Of a stretch of DNA of 64,000 bases, positions 11,443 through 24,254 are shown in pieces. How positions within the stretch are numbered: the first letter of the stretch is position 1; each line of letters begins with the position of its first letter. Made by a program: the position numbers and the translations under genes. Where the stretch lies: assembly GCA_027604505.1 (NCBI GenBank), contig JADIIX010000093.1, positions 474 to 64,473 on the forward strand, read 5' to 3'. The notes below the pieces were generated by a model. It was not told the origin of the DNA. It was given only the letters and a program-made list of their open reading frames with translations, and did no database searches. Origin of the DNA: Gonapodya sp. JEL0774 (lineage: Eukaryota > Monoblepharomycota > Monoblepharidomycetes > Monoblepharidales > Gonapodyaceae).

Positions 11443-14400
11443 ATGTCTCACAACGCCCGGCTGGCTCGTGATTTCGCGGGGGTGGTGAAGGGAATCGACC
11501 CCGGCGAGCGACCAGCGACGGTAGAGGAGCTCAAGGACCTGTATGTCGACTACAGGGCGTCGCGGAGGGAGCAGATTTCCAAGGGGAAATGTGAGTTTTT
11601 CACAGAGCTGACAACTCGATAGCACACTCCCGCTTCGGACCTCGAAAACGTCATCTGTGCAGTTCCGGCCGTGAAGCTCGATTCGCCCGGTACGATCGTT
11701 TTCAAGCTAAAGGAAATGAGGTGCATTTACGGAAAGCGCAATGGCCGCTTGCACTACCACAAAACAAACCTGGACGCAATCCCAGACTCCGCCTACCCAT
11801 ACGAGTCCACAATGGCGCAGCACATTGGCGACCAAACCTCACACTTCATGCGCGTGCGCATCACCTCCCCTCAGAAGCTGTTCAACACCGCCCTTTCGCA
11901 GCGTCAGGGGGCGGGAACCGTGGATGGCGTGCCCGTTATGAGGCCCAACGACCAGCCCTTGACGGTCGTGGGGAATGTCCAGCGGGTGGGCGAGCCCTCG
12001 CGGGAGTATGGCTCTTTGTACCTCACGCGGTTGGAGCCCGTGAATAGGGCGTCGGAGTTTACTGTCACCCCGATGGTGCGAGGCGGGGTGGGAAAGAAGA
12101 TGGAGTTGAGGGATCGAATTGAGTTCAGTGTGACTTGTGCCCCGAAGCATGTTGGGATGCTCCGGCTCTAGTGAGTGTCGGGGAACAATGTGGGGAAAGG
12201 AGAGGTTAACCGCACTGGGCATAAGCGCGACGCGCTTCCCAAGGCGTCCACCGGAGGTGAATGATCCGCGAATGACAAAACACTCAACGCACCATGGAGG
12301 GGAATCTCTCAATGCTCGTGTGGGAGCGTGCGTGGCCGGTGGACTCACATCCCGTTCCACCCTTCCCGCCCAGTCTGATATTCGAATTCGAATGCGAGCG
12401 GCGGAACGGCCATCATCGAGAAACCGTTGTCAACAAGCACGTCGAGAAAATTATGTTCTCGGTTGTAGATGCCGCGACGGCTGCCAACCTCGCCGAATTC
12501 GCCCACATACTCATGCCGGTGGCGCCCTACGTGAGGAAGCAGAAGAAGGTGCAGGACGAGCCGGTGGAGATTGTGGAGGGCGTGAGGCCTCCAAGGTGGG
12601 TTGCGGGCAGACTCGTAAATCGTTCCGGTTGTCACAGGAGCAATGTGACGTTGTGACCTCCTGCCACAGACCAAACCGTGCCGCCTTCGTCAACGCGCTT
12701 CCGTTCTATGACGTCCCTCCCAGTATCAGGTCACAACTTGCCGCGCCATCAAGCCACGCCCAGCGTGCGAAAATTATTCCCAAGTTGTCCCACACGTCCT
12801 TCACGGATCATTTTTCGGTCCTTCTGCACGTTGAAAACATTCAAATGGACGAAGACATCCGGAATTACGATATGGAGGCCGCAGAACTTCGAGGGGGTTC
12901 CATGTTGGAGTTGAAAGTACCTGGGTTGGCCGACAAGCGACCATCCGTGCTGTATGGGGACCGGGTATACGCAACCAAGCTGCAGAGCGCGGATCGTCGG
13001 AAGTACGTTGGATACGTGCACAGTGTGGAAAAGGACGGAGTTCTCCTCCGCTTTGCACCGCAGTTCCACCAGGCGTTTATTCCCGGAATGAAGTGAGTCC
13101 AGCAGAGAATAAAGTTACGCGTTGCATTATCTTTACCTATCTGGAGTTCAGATTTGCAATCCAGTTCACCTTCTCCCGCACTTCCATCCGCCGATGCCAT
13201 CGCGCGCTGGACCTCCTCAAGTCGTTTTCGACACTCGCAGGTCCTTCCGCCACTGCCCTCCTCTTTCCGAGCGCAATGGACGCCCTCACGTCTTCGGTGA
13301 CCGAGATGACGATATCGCCTGCCCAGCAGCGGTTGTCGACGGAGGCAGCACGGTCGATCGCAACGGCTGGGCTCAACCAAGAGCAGGAGATGGCGGTGGA
13401 GCGGATCGTAAGAAGGAGTCATGGTGACGTGCCGTTTGTAGTGTTTGGACGTGAGTGCGTTGGAGGACATCTTGTGTGCGGTCGGTGGTGTTCTGAAGAA
13501 AACATGATGAATTAGCACCTGGCACCGGCAAAACGCGAACAATTGTTGAAGCGATTATTGCTGTTGCCAAGAACAAACCAGGGATCAAAATTCTTGCTAT
13601 GGCACCTTCAAATAGGTACGTTGGTGCTGTGTTTCTCCATTACATTACATTACAGATAACAATTTAGATAATTTTATACCCCAATCGTCCACAAAGCGCC
13701 GCCGACCTCATCGTCCAGCGACTCAAATCCCACTTCTCCAGATCCCAGATGTTTCGGCTCAACGCGTACCAGCGGCCCAAGGCAGATTGCCCCGACGACG
13801 TAATGAATTACTCGAAATACATCAAAGCCAGCGGGCATTTCGATATGCCGCCCATAGCTCAGCTGGCGTTGTACCAGATCATCGTGTGTACGTTTATTTC
13901 GGCGGCGTGGCTTCACGACGTGGGGGTGGGCAGTCGCGCACGCCATTTTGAGTTCATTTGTGTCGATGAGGTAGGTACTCAAATACCGCAAGTTTTGTTT
14001 TGAGCGGTTTGTGTTTCCTCATCAATGCTTCCGACGCCAGGCTGGACACGCTACAGAGCCTGAGTTTTGGTGCGCCGTCACACCATTCCTCCCGCACTCC
14101 CCCTCCCACCAGCGTGAGACGCCTGTTGGCCAAAAGTTCCCCCAAATTGTCATCGCGGGGGACCCCAAGCAGCTCGGGCCCGTTATCAGAAGCCCGTTGG
14201 CTACGAGTGAAGGTCTCGGGATATCGTACCTGGAGCGCCTTACGAGTACTTGCGGTGCGTACCAGCACAAGGGCGCGAATGCGGATGCTGGGGCATACAT
14301 GTATCCCAACTGTATCGTCAAATTGGTGAGCGTGCTTTAATCTCGGAAAGTCATCTATGATGTGATTTTGATCAATTCCCTCTCTTCGATGTTAGTTGAA

Positions 14401-15615
14401 GAACTACCGAAGCCATCCAGCGATTTTACGAATCCCCAACGAACGCTTTTACGGAGGGGAGCTTCAACCTTTCGCCGACGTTTCCAGTAAGTCATACACA
14501 ATGTTTCGTTCGTATGGACAGTTATAACCCCAGTCGCGCACTTCAACCACTTTCAGTGCGGGAATCCTTGTGTAACTGGTCAAAACTGCCAGTTCGGGGA
14601 ACACCAATACTCTTCCATGCGCTCAAGGGCCAGGACTACCAAGAGCAATCATCCCCGTGAGTGCATTGACCATGGTTCCGCGAATTGGAAATAACCCCCT
14701 CCATCTTTCTTCCACTCCGCAGCTCGTGGTTCAATCCCATGGAAGCTACGCAAGTGTTTAACTACGTGGAGGCATTGAAAACGGATGGTCGCCGACTGGG
14801 GATCGATTTGTCCCAAGTTGGAGTCATCACACCTTACAACAAGCAGGTAGAGTCGTCTTTGCGTCTTCTTCTTGCGACCCTCCCGGTGTTTAGTTGTGTT
14901 CACATTTTCCAAAGGTTCAGAAAATAAAGACACTGCTTCAAGCGAAAGGGTGCCCTTGCGAAGTGGGGAGTGTTGAGAAATTTCAAGGCCAAGAAAGGAG
15001 AGTCATTATCATCAGGTGGGTTTTATGTATGCTGCATTGTAACAAAAGTATGTGTCGCGTGTGTACAGGTTTATTTCCGCTGTGAATTCAGTACTGTCCG
15101 ATCCAACGTGGAATACATCTCTCACGATCTTAAGTTCAATCTCGGTGAGCGCAAAGCCTCTGCGCTTTCCAAATTGTCCATCAGACTGATTACATATCTC
15201 TCGTTCAGGATTTCTCCGAAACCCAAAGCGCTTCAACGTCGCGGTCACTCGCGCGCAAGCCCTCCTCATTGTCATCGGTGATCCAGACGTCCTCTGTCAC
15301 GACGCCCACTGGAACGCTTTGATCAGACACTGCCACGAACTGGGAGCGTACATTGGACCGGCTCCCCCACCACCAAGTGACGAAAGCAATGGCGTCCTGT
15401 CGACAACAGCTCAAGAGAGTCAAGAACTTCGCATTGTGGCGAAAGCGCTCGCCTCCATGGGATTGGCGGCGGCTGCCAGCGATGCTTCGAGGACTGTGGA
15501 AATCGGAGCAGTGCAAACCACTTTTATTGGGAACCGTGCAGATGAAGCCCAAGACCACGAAGAAGTCGCATACATTGCAACATCGGAGAGAGAGTGGGGA
15601 TCATTTGAGAGGTAG
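11443..15615 (+). CDS. MOV10/SDE3-type SF1 RNA helicase
   Basis: Superfamily 1 RNA helicase of the Upf1-like MOV10/SDE3 group, which acts on mRNA and small-RNA pathways, usually in cytoplasmic granules. The start is the ATG at 11443 (MSHNARLARDF) followed by an intron at 11591. The N-terminal half contains the group's beta-rich domain with HVENIQMDEDIRNYD (near 12840). Helicase motifs follow in order: LNQEQEMAV (Q-like), PPGTGKTRTIVEAI (spliced across an intron ending at 13515), VDEAGHATEPE (motif II, spliced at about 13970/14040; DEAG rather than DEAD, as in MOV10), AGDPKQLGPVI (III), LKNYRSHPAI (IV), VGVITPYNKQ, FQGQERRVIII (V) and FNVAVTRAQALLIVIGD (VI). At least ten introns. It ends at 15615, about 150 nt from a convergent gene. 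Confidence 0.92.
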
Positions 15616-15763
15616 AAGCATCCGGGTTCGGCTCCATCTCGCTTTCTATTTCAAGAAGCATTTAGAACCCGTCCATGAGAAAATATCGTGATTGTTTGAA
15701 TCGCCGCCTACGGTTTTCGATTGTTCCAATATAGTACCGTTTTACCGATCGATCACGTCGACT

Positions 15764-16710
15764 CTAACAAGAAACGCACCACCGACAAGTAACAACACCA
15801 AAGCAACATTTTCGGAGTTTCTGTCTAGCGAGCGATATTCGGACAACGAGTTGTCTTGATCGAAAAAGTTCACAACTCGTGGAATGATGAAAATTCAGTC
15901 CCGATGACTCGATCACTTTGATGTGTGTTTGCGCAAGGGGGCGCCCGTTCTCGTCGCTGAAACGAAGTGCTCCACGGTTGTAGGAAAAGGTAGAACAACT
16001 ACAGGTGTACAAAAGCATGCGAACGGGCTTCCACATCACTGTGACTGAACTTTCCCGGAGCGGTATTCCCGCTGCTGTGAAGCGTCACCTTAACGGAAGA
16101 AGTGGTGGGGGGAAAGCCAAAACACTATATTAGCTGGATGCAATATTCCAGGCGGAGCCCCTTTGTCTTTGTTTAATGGATGCCAGGTATCTACAAAAGA
16201 ATCAAACGAGAAACATGGCTGGAACGCCGATCCCGGTCGATGCGTGGAATCCACAGACTACAAAAATTAGCTGGTACTAATATTGAGCAATAATTGTGCT
16301 TGTAATAATTTATGATGGAGCGGTGGCAAGGGCGCTCAGCTCCCGTTTTGGATAGATAGACATGCTCGCCGCAAGCCACACACACAGACCGGGCATAATA
16401 TGGCACTCACTTTGTCCTCAAACCCGACAACCCCAGTGACCCTGTCACCGCAAACCAAAGAATCCTTCCAGTCAATCCCCGCTTCCGTTACCAACTCCGA
16501 ATTCCATCTTCTTCTCCTCAAAACGCTCTCGTGAGTTGTCCAGAAACCCGGCCAAGCGTCCTCCGCTCCACTGTCGAAAGTCCACAAAGGCGGTAGCACC
16601 GCCGATAGGAGTCTGCCGTTGCTCAGCTCAGAACCATCCCCGGAAACTCAAAGCAAAACGAAGCACGAGATACTTCTTACACACACCATTGCTATGTGGG
16701 CAATTGTCAC
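15764..16710 (-). CDS. Uncharacterised spliced gene
   Basis: Not recognised. Two coding-like exons are visible: 16410-16650 (LSNGRLLSAVLPPLWTFDSG, then WKDSLVCGDRVTGVVGFEDK before a GTGAGT donor at about 16410) and 15764-16070 (MLLYTCSCSTFSYNRGALRF, SDENGRPLAQTHIKVIESSG, stop at 15764). The stretch between them (about 16080-16400) is AT-richer and has stops in all frames, so it is either one long intron or holds small exons I could not place. The 5' end is unresolved. The gene is divergent from the Pro/Ser-rich gene starting at 16764, and the two likely share a promoter. Confidence 0.4.
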
Positions 16711-16763
16711 CGGGATTTTGCCAAGGCAGCGACCTGTTTGGAGGTCGTCTGAGTTTTGTGGGG

Positions 16764-18905
16764 ATGAAGGGTCACGAACCCCCGCATATAAAGTGGGAAA
16801 TACGAGAATCCAGTGATTTGAAATTGATCTTCGTGATTCCTGTAGGTGACCCTTAATCTAGCCAAGCTCCAGCTTGACCGACTGCAAGAAACTGTGATTT
16901 ATGTCTCTGGCTAGTGGACGACACTCAGCGAACTCCAGAAAGAGAAGCAGTGATTATCAAGCGTGAGTCTGTAACAGAGGTCAAAACACCGTATTCGAAC
17001 CTTCTCAGACGATCCGACTCGGCTTTCTCTTGTGCAAACCAAACCGAACAGGCTTCAACACGTCCACAACTCGACCTCGTTTGACCCCACGCAGAACAAC
17101 AATCAAAGTCGGGCTTTTCTTGACATCACTGTGCCTCCACCAGTATCCCCTGCAACACCTACTACGTTCGCTGCTGGCATTCCGACGCCTCGATCTGCCA
17201 ACTCCCCTTCCTTCAAGCCAATAATGACGTCCGCCAGCAACACCGCTTCTCACCAATCCCCGCATCCAGGTCGCCGGCAAACCCAACTTGACGTCCTCGT
17301 GGACGCGGCAGCGTCGTTTTCTCCACTCGCTCCCGCCGCGGACAACTTTTCACATCAGCGCCGTCCCTCGCCCGGTGGTCCTCCCGAACAACCAACCAAG
17401 TACATATGGCACACATCGCAGCCACCCCCTGCGCCACCTCGTGCTTCCTCTTCCTCCATATACCGCCATATGGACCTACCGCCATCACCCAAACGGTCCC
17501 GTACCGACTGGGGAAACCATACATCGACCCCAGTCTCTGCATCTGCTGACGTTGAGATGCCCGCTGCTGAGCCTCGATCTGGATCCTCCCAAAATTTTAC
17601 CCTCAACCAATCAGCGTCTCAGGGCTCTCTGTCCTCCAACGATGACGGAGAGACCAACAGCGGTTCCCACTCACTTGTTTCGCGGTCAGGATCACGCCGC
17701 AACGTCCGTGGACTATCAATATTGACCTCAAACATCACTACTACATCCACAGTTGCTCCGGTGCCAGGTACCGTTCCCAACCACGGTGGCGCGCCGCCTG
17801 CTGATGCCGCTCCTCCCAGACCGTCGATCACCCCGCAACCCCAATCCGCTGTTTTTCCGTATCCATTGTCACAACCCCGCTCTGCCGGCCCGCCTCCCTC
17901 AGGTCCACCATCTTCGTACCCCTCTGCTGACCCATCTCACGTATCACGCCGTTACCTCGTGCCATCCGAATCCGGGAAGCTGCCCACGACCGTCCTACTA
18001 ATGTCTCCAATATCCGCCACACCAGGTGGTGGTCCGGGCGGGTACACATACCCATTTGCCAACCCGAATGCCTCTTCACCATTTCCCGGCTTCACTGGCC
18101 TGCCAGCTTCCCCGTATCCAATGTCTGCACACCCTAGTCCATTGCCGCCTTCCACGCCCGTCACTACGGGACAGTCACTACAGCACCATCCGACGCGGTA
18201 TCTTGTCATCACAGCACCAACGGCTCCCGTGGATTCCTCTAACCCGGCCGGGTCACCTCCTCACCCAATCACGCCGTCAGCGTACTACCTGCCACCACAA
18301 GCCATGGCCACCAGCCCGTCGGTCCCATTTGGTGCGCGTTTGGTGGCGCATCCTGTCCCTCCGAGCTCCAGGTCCCCTCGATCTCCCATGGCTATCGGAT
18401 CGACGAGCGTCGCGATCGCACCCAAGCCTTTGTCCCAAGGGGAACTGCCTCCCAAAGAACAGGTGCTTGCTGCAGTGGAAGCACTCTATGAGACGCACGC
18501 CGGGCTGAAGAGGGCAAGGGAGGAGGTCGAAGAGCTGGTGAGTGTTTTAACCCTTCCTTTTGTTGATGCGACGTGCCGGGGTATTGAGCCGCCATCTATG
18601 TCCCACAGCTCCGCTCCGCGCGCACCTCACTGTCCACAGACCCGTCATCGACAGCCGCGAATACCGTCGCCAGCTTATCCTCAACGCTCGCTGCCCAGGT
18701 CGATGCGCGCTTCAATACCCTCTCGACCGATCTGTGGACGCGAGTCCAAGGCGCGCTCGGGGAGGTGAATAATCGATTGAGAGCACTAGAAAGACGGGGA
18801 TCTGCGAGTGTTCAGAACGGGAGCTCACTGAGGGTGGAAGTCGGGAGTACCAGCCACGAGGGAGACATGGAAGTTGAGAATGGACAGGATGTCAAGGTTG
18901 AGTGA
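16764..18905 (+). CDS. Pro/Ser/Thr-rich protein with C-terminal coiled coil
   Basis: Function unknown. The model starts at ATG 16764 (MKGHEPPHIKWEI), uses an intron of about 70 nt to 16912 and another near 16962-17010, then a single large exon (17011-18537) that is almost entirely Pro, Ser and Thr with PPP and SPxP repeats. After a GTGAG intron (about 18538-18608) the C-terminus is helical and charged: EALYETHAGLKRAREEVEEL, then TLSTDLWTRVQGALGEVNNR, ending DVKVE at 18905. The layout (long disordered region plus short coiled coil) fits a scaffold or transcription cofactor, but no domain is recognisable. An internal start at GTG 17032 was rejected because two upstream exons continue the frame. 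Confidence 0.6.
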
Positions 18906-19172
18906 TCAAAGGAGCCGGGACTTGAAGAGTTCATAAGTGCATGGGGAGTGGGAGGCGGGGCGTTTTAGTGTTCACGTCATGCCATTGATTGATACGATAC
19001 TTAGGCAATTGAATCGGAACATTGCTGCATAATCGCAGCTACTTCTTCTAAAATTGTACAATACCAAATTCCTTGTTTCAACTTCCTCCACTATACAAAC
19101 ACAATTGTAGTCGAATAGATTGTCCTGATCAACTTAGAAGCACCGTTCGCCCCTCCGCCGATAAACCCATTT

Positions 19173-21198
19173 CTATTCCACATCTCTCACAGTACTTCTG
19201 CCCACAGCTTGACCTCTCCGTCCTTGTACTGGTCCCGAAAATCCGTTGCGGTTCCCAGTAGTCGGGATTTGACGCTCAGGAGGAGTCTCATCCAGATGCG
19301 GCCGATATCTCAACCAACCCATTCTTGGACCGGTGCGAGCCCTCTCGGACATCCGAAAACCGAAAACTTTGGGTTGATACGCAAAAAGGTCCCCGGTGGC
19401 GGGCGCAAAGGTCACTGTCTGGCCGGCGTTTGGGCCACCCGTAATGACGCTTGCGGTCGCCACTGACGATGTGATCTGTCCAGATCTTCGCCGTGCCGGG
19501 CCAGACAGTGACCTTTGCGCAGCTTCAGCTCCCGAATCTGAGTCCGACGTTGCCCTTCCTGATCTCCCTTGCGCTGCCGGTGCTACAGAGACACTTTGCA
19601 CGTGTCCCGACAATTCACTTGGTGTCAAGCCCTGCGCACGGACCTGGACTGTGCCGGCCAAGGCGGGAGAAGAGCGGCGGGAGGATTCGGGTAAAACGAT
19701 AGAGTCGGGGGCCACGAGTTCAGGATAGGTGAGGAATAGAAGGTGGGGAAATGTGGGCCCGAAAGATGCACCATCAACGGTGTGGTACTTTGCCTATTTT
19801 AGTTGTTTGGTGAGCAAATGATTGTTGAGGAGAACTCAAAGGTTCGCGAATTATTGCACACACCTCCTTGGGAGTGTAAACATCTCCACACCTCGGGCAC
19901 CATGTCTTTACTGCTTCCACTCCAGCTGCCTCGTTCCTCCCTAGAGGTACCACGTTAGCCCCGCGACACATGACTCTCGGGCAGGTTCCGAATTCCCCGT
20001 TTGCGTAGCGCTCGGCCATAGTGGCAAGACCGGGTTTGGTTAGGAGGTATCGAGCATGAACCAGAGAATACAGGAGCGAGGCAGAGTAGTCAACAGCCGA
20101 GGTAGGTGGTCGGCTCGTTGACGGGGCAGTGTTGGTCGGGTGCGGTGCAGGGCTCATGGAGGCTGAGCGGGAGCCATCAGGAAGGATGGTGGTAGGAGGT
20201 GTGGGAGGTCGGCCATCCGTTTCTAGTTCCAGATAGGGTTTCACAATGGCGCGAAAGTACAGGGGAATGAGAGGTCAACTCGGGCAAGTTTGATATCACA
20301 ATACCTGCAAGACATCACGTAATTGCACTCACCTCCGTCTGCGCTCCCATCCTCAACCTCCAGATCTAATACCATATCCAGAGCTTCGTTATAATGAGGC
20401 ACGATGGCATTGAGTCCACAAAGGTTGAAATCGTCCTCAATGAAATCTTCGGGGACTTCAATGAAAAAGTCGTGACCTAGCCAGTGGTAGATACGGCAGG
20501 AGCGCAGATTACATTCAAAAATGCATGGTACGCGTCGGAGTGGAATTGCCAAGGAGGGTAAGTTTCAACCGGCCAGTTCATGCGGTGAAGGCCAAACACT
20601 GTCGGTACGAACCGGGCAAAGTGCAGAACCAGCTAATCCATGAAATGGCTGACGAGGTTCCAGACGAACCGGATGAGGCGAATGACTCTGAGGAGACTGA
20701 ATGAAAAGTCGCGTCAGTTGATTTTGATCCGTGACAAACTTATCATCGAGGGACCGTTCAATGGTGAACAAAGGAGAGACTTGAGTCCGATAGCATGATT
20801 TGAATCGCGTAAGGGCCAGCAATACGTCGTCGACTACTCCCTCCACAATTGCTGTTTTGTTTTCGCCCGTCAACCATCCCGTTGCCATTGACGTATCGTC
20901 GTGACTATTGTGAAAAGACCATACTCATCGCACAATCGAAAGAAAGAGTTAACCGAATGAAAACCCTTTCCATAATTGCCATTTGATCGAAACAGGCCGA
21001 GGAATCAACTCAACTTCTACTCGAATTCAACTCACGCTCCTGATCATCCTCCTGGACATCATCATCGTTCACATCATCGTTTTCATCTTCCAGGTCGTCC
21101 TGTTCTCCGTCTCCATCTCCGTTTCTCGCGGCTTCCTCGTCTCGGTCGTGCGTCTCTCTAATATTGTTCTCTTCACGATCCCGGTTGAGTCGGGACAT
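19173..21198 (-). CDS. CKB1: Casein kinase II regulatory subunit beta
   Basis: Regulatory subunit that dimerises through a zinc finger and docks the CK2 catalytic subunits. The best start is ATG 21198, an acidic first exon ([12 protein letters not shown], then a long Asp/Glu run) with a GTGAGT donor; joining it in phase to the exon at about 20696 gives [15 protein letters not shown], then [20 protein letters not shown] and [15 protein letters not shown]. The zinc finger is complete: CPRVMC, 22 residues, CPRC (C-x4-C-x22-C-x2-C), then [26 protein letters not shown] and YQPKVFGFR with GPRMGWLR like budding yeast Ckb1. Odd: about 95 residues rich in Ser, Ala and Gly are inserted between the PEL and PKVFGF elements, and this insert encodes an inverted repeat (19403-19520). 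The long first intron (about 340 nt) is the least certain part. Confidence 0.88.
19403..19520. repeat. 25/26-nt inverted repeat with 67-nt spacer inside the CK2 beta coding exon
   Basis: Left arm 19403-19427 begins GCGCAAAGGTCACTGTCTGG; right arm 19495-19520 is its reverse complement apart from one extra C. The spacer is 67 nt. Both arms are read as protein on the minus strand, as GQTVTFAP and AQRSLSGPA respectively. Confidence 0.85.
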
Positions 21199-23052
21199 GG
21201 AACTGCCGAGCCACAGGCGAAAAGTAAGGTGACTCTGGTTTTGGAAATCGAATTGCGTCCAGGGAGAGGAACAGTTCTGGGGGAAATCCTGCGTTGGGCC
21301 GAGGAGGAAGTTGGAACATGGACTCAATCAAAACCCCGCACAGGTAAAATCAAACTAGTTCCCACGGCAATCCCACTCGAGCCTTGCTCTCCGAAGATTG
21401 CGGCGACAGCTGTGTTGTTTGCGGCGCGAGCGAGATTGGATGCGAATGGTGGGAGTGGTTTCAAGCAACCAGCCAAACTCCACGCATATGCGGAGTCTGT
21501 TGAGACGATCCGATGTCTTGCACATCATCCAACCAAAAGCGCTGAGAAACGAGATTCACTAAGCGAGGAAATTCCTGTCTATGGCATTTCTTTGAACCCT
21601 CTGACTGTTGTGGTCCGTTCACGAGAACTTCGTACTCTCATGAGTATCCCTGTTGCTTGCAGTTCACAAGAGACAATTTACGCTTCCATTGCTTTCTTCT
21701 ACAATTCTTTCGTATTTGCAAAGAAATTTTTTGATTCCGGAGATTTGGATTCCATCCGTATCGGAGCAAGTGATCAACGCTAAACTATGTTTCTGAAGCA
21801 TGTCCCGATGGCGCGGACACGCACCATTACTGTCGACATATCAACTGTAGTCGACCACGGAGTAAAAAGGCCCAGACGCGCATTGTGAGGAAACGTTCAA
21901 ATGGTCGGGTTCTGGCAGTCTAATATGCCTCCTTTTCTCCTTGACAACCCCTTCCCGCTATCGGGGGTTTGTTGCGTCCGGTTTATCCTCCGCTCTCGCA
22001 AGCGGGGGTGCCAGATAATGGATTGTGCCATTGAGCCAATCTCAACGCTTCAGATTATCAATAGAGCAATTCATTCACCTCGACCCTTCGTGCCCGGAAC
22101 GTAAATCCGTTTCTACCGAAATGCAATCGCAGGCTGTTAGCTGAAAGCACCAGGTACTCGACCAATCGCACGAACAGAGGACAGCTCATTTTCAGCCGTT
22201 ATTCCATGCACATAGAGTCTGGAACGCGGCCCTGCACGCCACACCACTGTGCTGTTCCAACCTTCACTCGAAACCCCAGGCCACCTCCAATACGACCATC
22301 AAGAGGCAAATTCAGCTTCCAAGAGAACTGTGCTTTCATGAAGCATAAAGGTACCCCGCATAAACAGACTTTGTGATAACGTACGTACCTTACGTCATGA
22401 CTACATCATATAGAAGCGTCCCACTGCCCTGAGACTGAGCCAGGGAGTTGGATGCCGCACACGAGAGGAACGACGTTTTCGTTCATACATACACAGATCC
22501 AGGTTTGCGCTCTAACCCAAGTGCAGATTTGACCTTGGAGCGCGGCTTTGCGGTACCAGCGTAGGTAGAAGCCAATCAGCGTCTTCTCTTTGTTAGCAGT
22601 TGCAGCATTCGGTCTGCAGAAGCTCTTCACTAAAATCACCAAACGATCTGATTTTGCAGCGCAGAAACGATTATCTTCACAGAGTTGATCTCAATTTAGC
22701 TTTGGGGATCCGCGCGATTAGTTTATGTGCCCGAGATAACACACCAGCCGCACAAAACAATGAACAACACGACAATCAGAAAACGAGTGTAAGGTACAAA
22801 ACCTCAAATACAAATTATATCTAGTGAATCGCTGAAAACGCAAAGCTGTATTGCGCAAAAGGGAGTTTATTATGGAGTTCCAGCTCGGTCACACAACCTC
22901 ATCGTGGTGTTATATTGCAACCTTGAAAGCCCCTGGCCCTCAAAAAGACGGTTCTCCAGCCATCGGCGAGCGATAAACCGGTAAACCCTCCCTCAGGAAG
23001 CCACTTACGAAATACTGCCTGTTACAGCAAGTTTATCGCGCACTTCATCTGA
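21199..23052. other. Long intergenic region without a supported gene
   Basis: Lies between two genes that start divergently (CK2 beta to the left, bZIP to the right). An open frame on the plus strand runs to 21783 without an ATG; its first third is antisense to the acidic CK2 beta exon. 21790-23050 has only short frames with mixed composition. No repeat or RNA gene is evident. Confidence 0.5.
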
Positions 23053-24254
23053 ATGGCAACGAGAAAACGAGCATCTACAGCGTCTATCGGGAGTGATGAC
23101 AACATCCGTCCCTCCAAGTTTCCCCGCACATCCGCGAAATCAAAAGACTCCAGCGACGAGTCAGAGAGCGCTTCGGCTCCACCTTCATCGAAGCTTCAGG
23201 CTCAGAGGGAGAAAAATAAGGCTGCACAGAAGGTGTGTTCGTGAGTCGACGTGATTGCGGGGTGGTAAAATGGCCGTCCATGCATCTACATCTGGGAACA
23301 TATTATTTGAGAGCCTAATTATCATCGTCTGGATTGATGCGCCAGTGAATGATTGCTGATCAAATCCCTCGTTCAATGTCCCTTCCCAAAACCGCCGCTC
23401 CTAACGTCCATCAGGCGTGGCGTCTTCGAAAGCGCACTGAGCTCGAAGATATCCGTGCTGCTGGCGCTGTAACACAACAGCGAGTTCGCAGTCTCGAAAT
23501 CGAGAATGTCGCCCTCCGAGAGCGAAACAAGAGCCTCGAGGCCCAGCTGGAACTTGTGAAGGCTATGGTCGGTGCCAGTGGGACTGCGCAGGATCATGTG
23601 GGGTTCATTTCATCGATGATGGGCGTGTCATCGCCAATGGCGCTGTCCCCTGCGGCCACCTTCACGGACAACGGCCTTTCGGATCAAATCTCAACATACT
23701 CGTCAGAAGAGGATCAAACATCACGATCTTCAGCAAAAGTCCCTTCTCTGAGCTCCGATGGCCAATCTTTCATCGAAAGTCTCCTGATCGACGATCCGAG
23801 CTCCCCGTGGAGTGACGATCGCGCCGAGGATTACCAAAAGTCGACGGTCATCCATAATCTCGAGCGGGAATCCCCGAACCTCCACAAACTTCCAGAAGGT
23901 AATTGCAGGAGGGACTGCTCGGATGATGTTCACAGGAGCTGCCAAGTGAGTGTTCGACACCATTGATCTCGGCCGATTTGCAAACTCCATTTCAACAATT
24001 CACGGTCATCCCCCCTCTCGCTCAAGAATCCCAGAGTGTCGGCAATTTGCGACGCAACAGATTCCGACGAGATTCGCAACCTCCTGTTGTTGCCGTCATC
24101 GACTGGTGAGCACGGTCTCCCAAATCTGTCAACTGATATTTCAACATCGTCACCAATAGCGATCAATTGTTCCTCTTCCTTCACAGAGCATCCAAAGCTC
24201 CTTGCAGCGTGGTTGGATCTACCTCCCGTGGACCAGCTAACGTTCACTATCTGA
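23053..24254 (+). CDS. bZIP transcription factor
   Basis: Three exons: 23053-23232, about 23415-23945 and about 24030-24254. The basic region is split by the first intron: NKAAQK joins AWRLRKR, giving the N-x7-R spacing of bZIP basic regions (N-KAAQKAW-R). A leucine zipper follows with heptad hydrophobics (VRSLEIENVALRERNKSLEA, then QLELVKAMV). The N-terminus is Ser-rich with a possible nuclear signal (MATRKRAST); the middle is Ser/Asp-rich and probably an activation domain. The tail is LLAAWLDLPPVDQLTFTI. The basic region departs from the common NxxAAxxSR form in having Gln-Lys-Ala-Trp where others have Ala/Ser-x-x-Ser/Cys. The first intron (23233-23414, phase 0) makes the first exon look like a separate short reading frame. 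The regulated genes are unknown. Confidence 0.82.

Noticed and set aside
14727-14745. GGTTCAATCCC, like a tRNA T loop
   Set aside because: It is coding sequence of the MOV10-like helicase (SWFNPMEA).
20565-20888. Minus-strand frame [10 protein letters not shown]... as first exon of CK2 beta
   Set aside because: It is in a different frame from the conserved WISWFC segment and cannot be joined to it in phase by a visible GT donor; the acidic exon at 21198 can.
20983-21783. Long plus-strand open frame with a hydrophobic N-terminal half
   Set aside because: It begins with TTG rather than ATG, its first part is exactly antisense to the acidic first exon of CK2 beta, and no family motif is seen. 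The distal part (21200-21783) remains unexplained.
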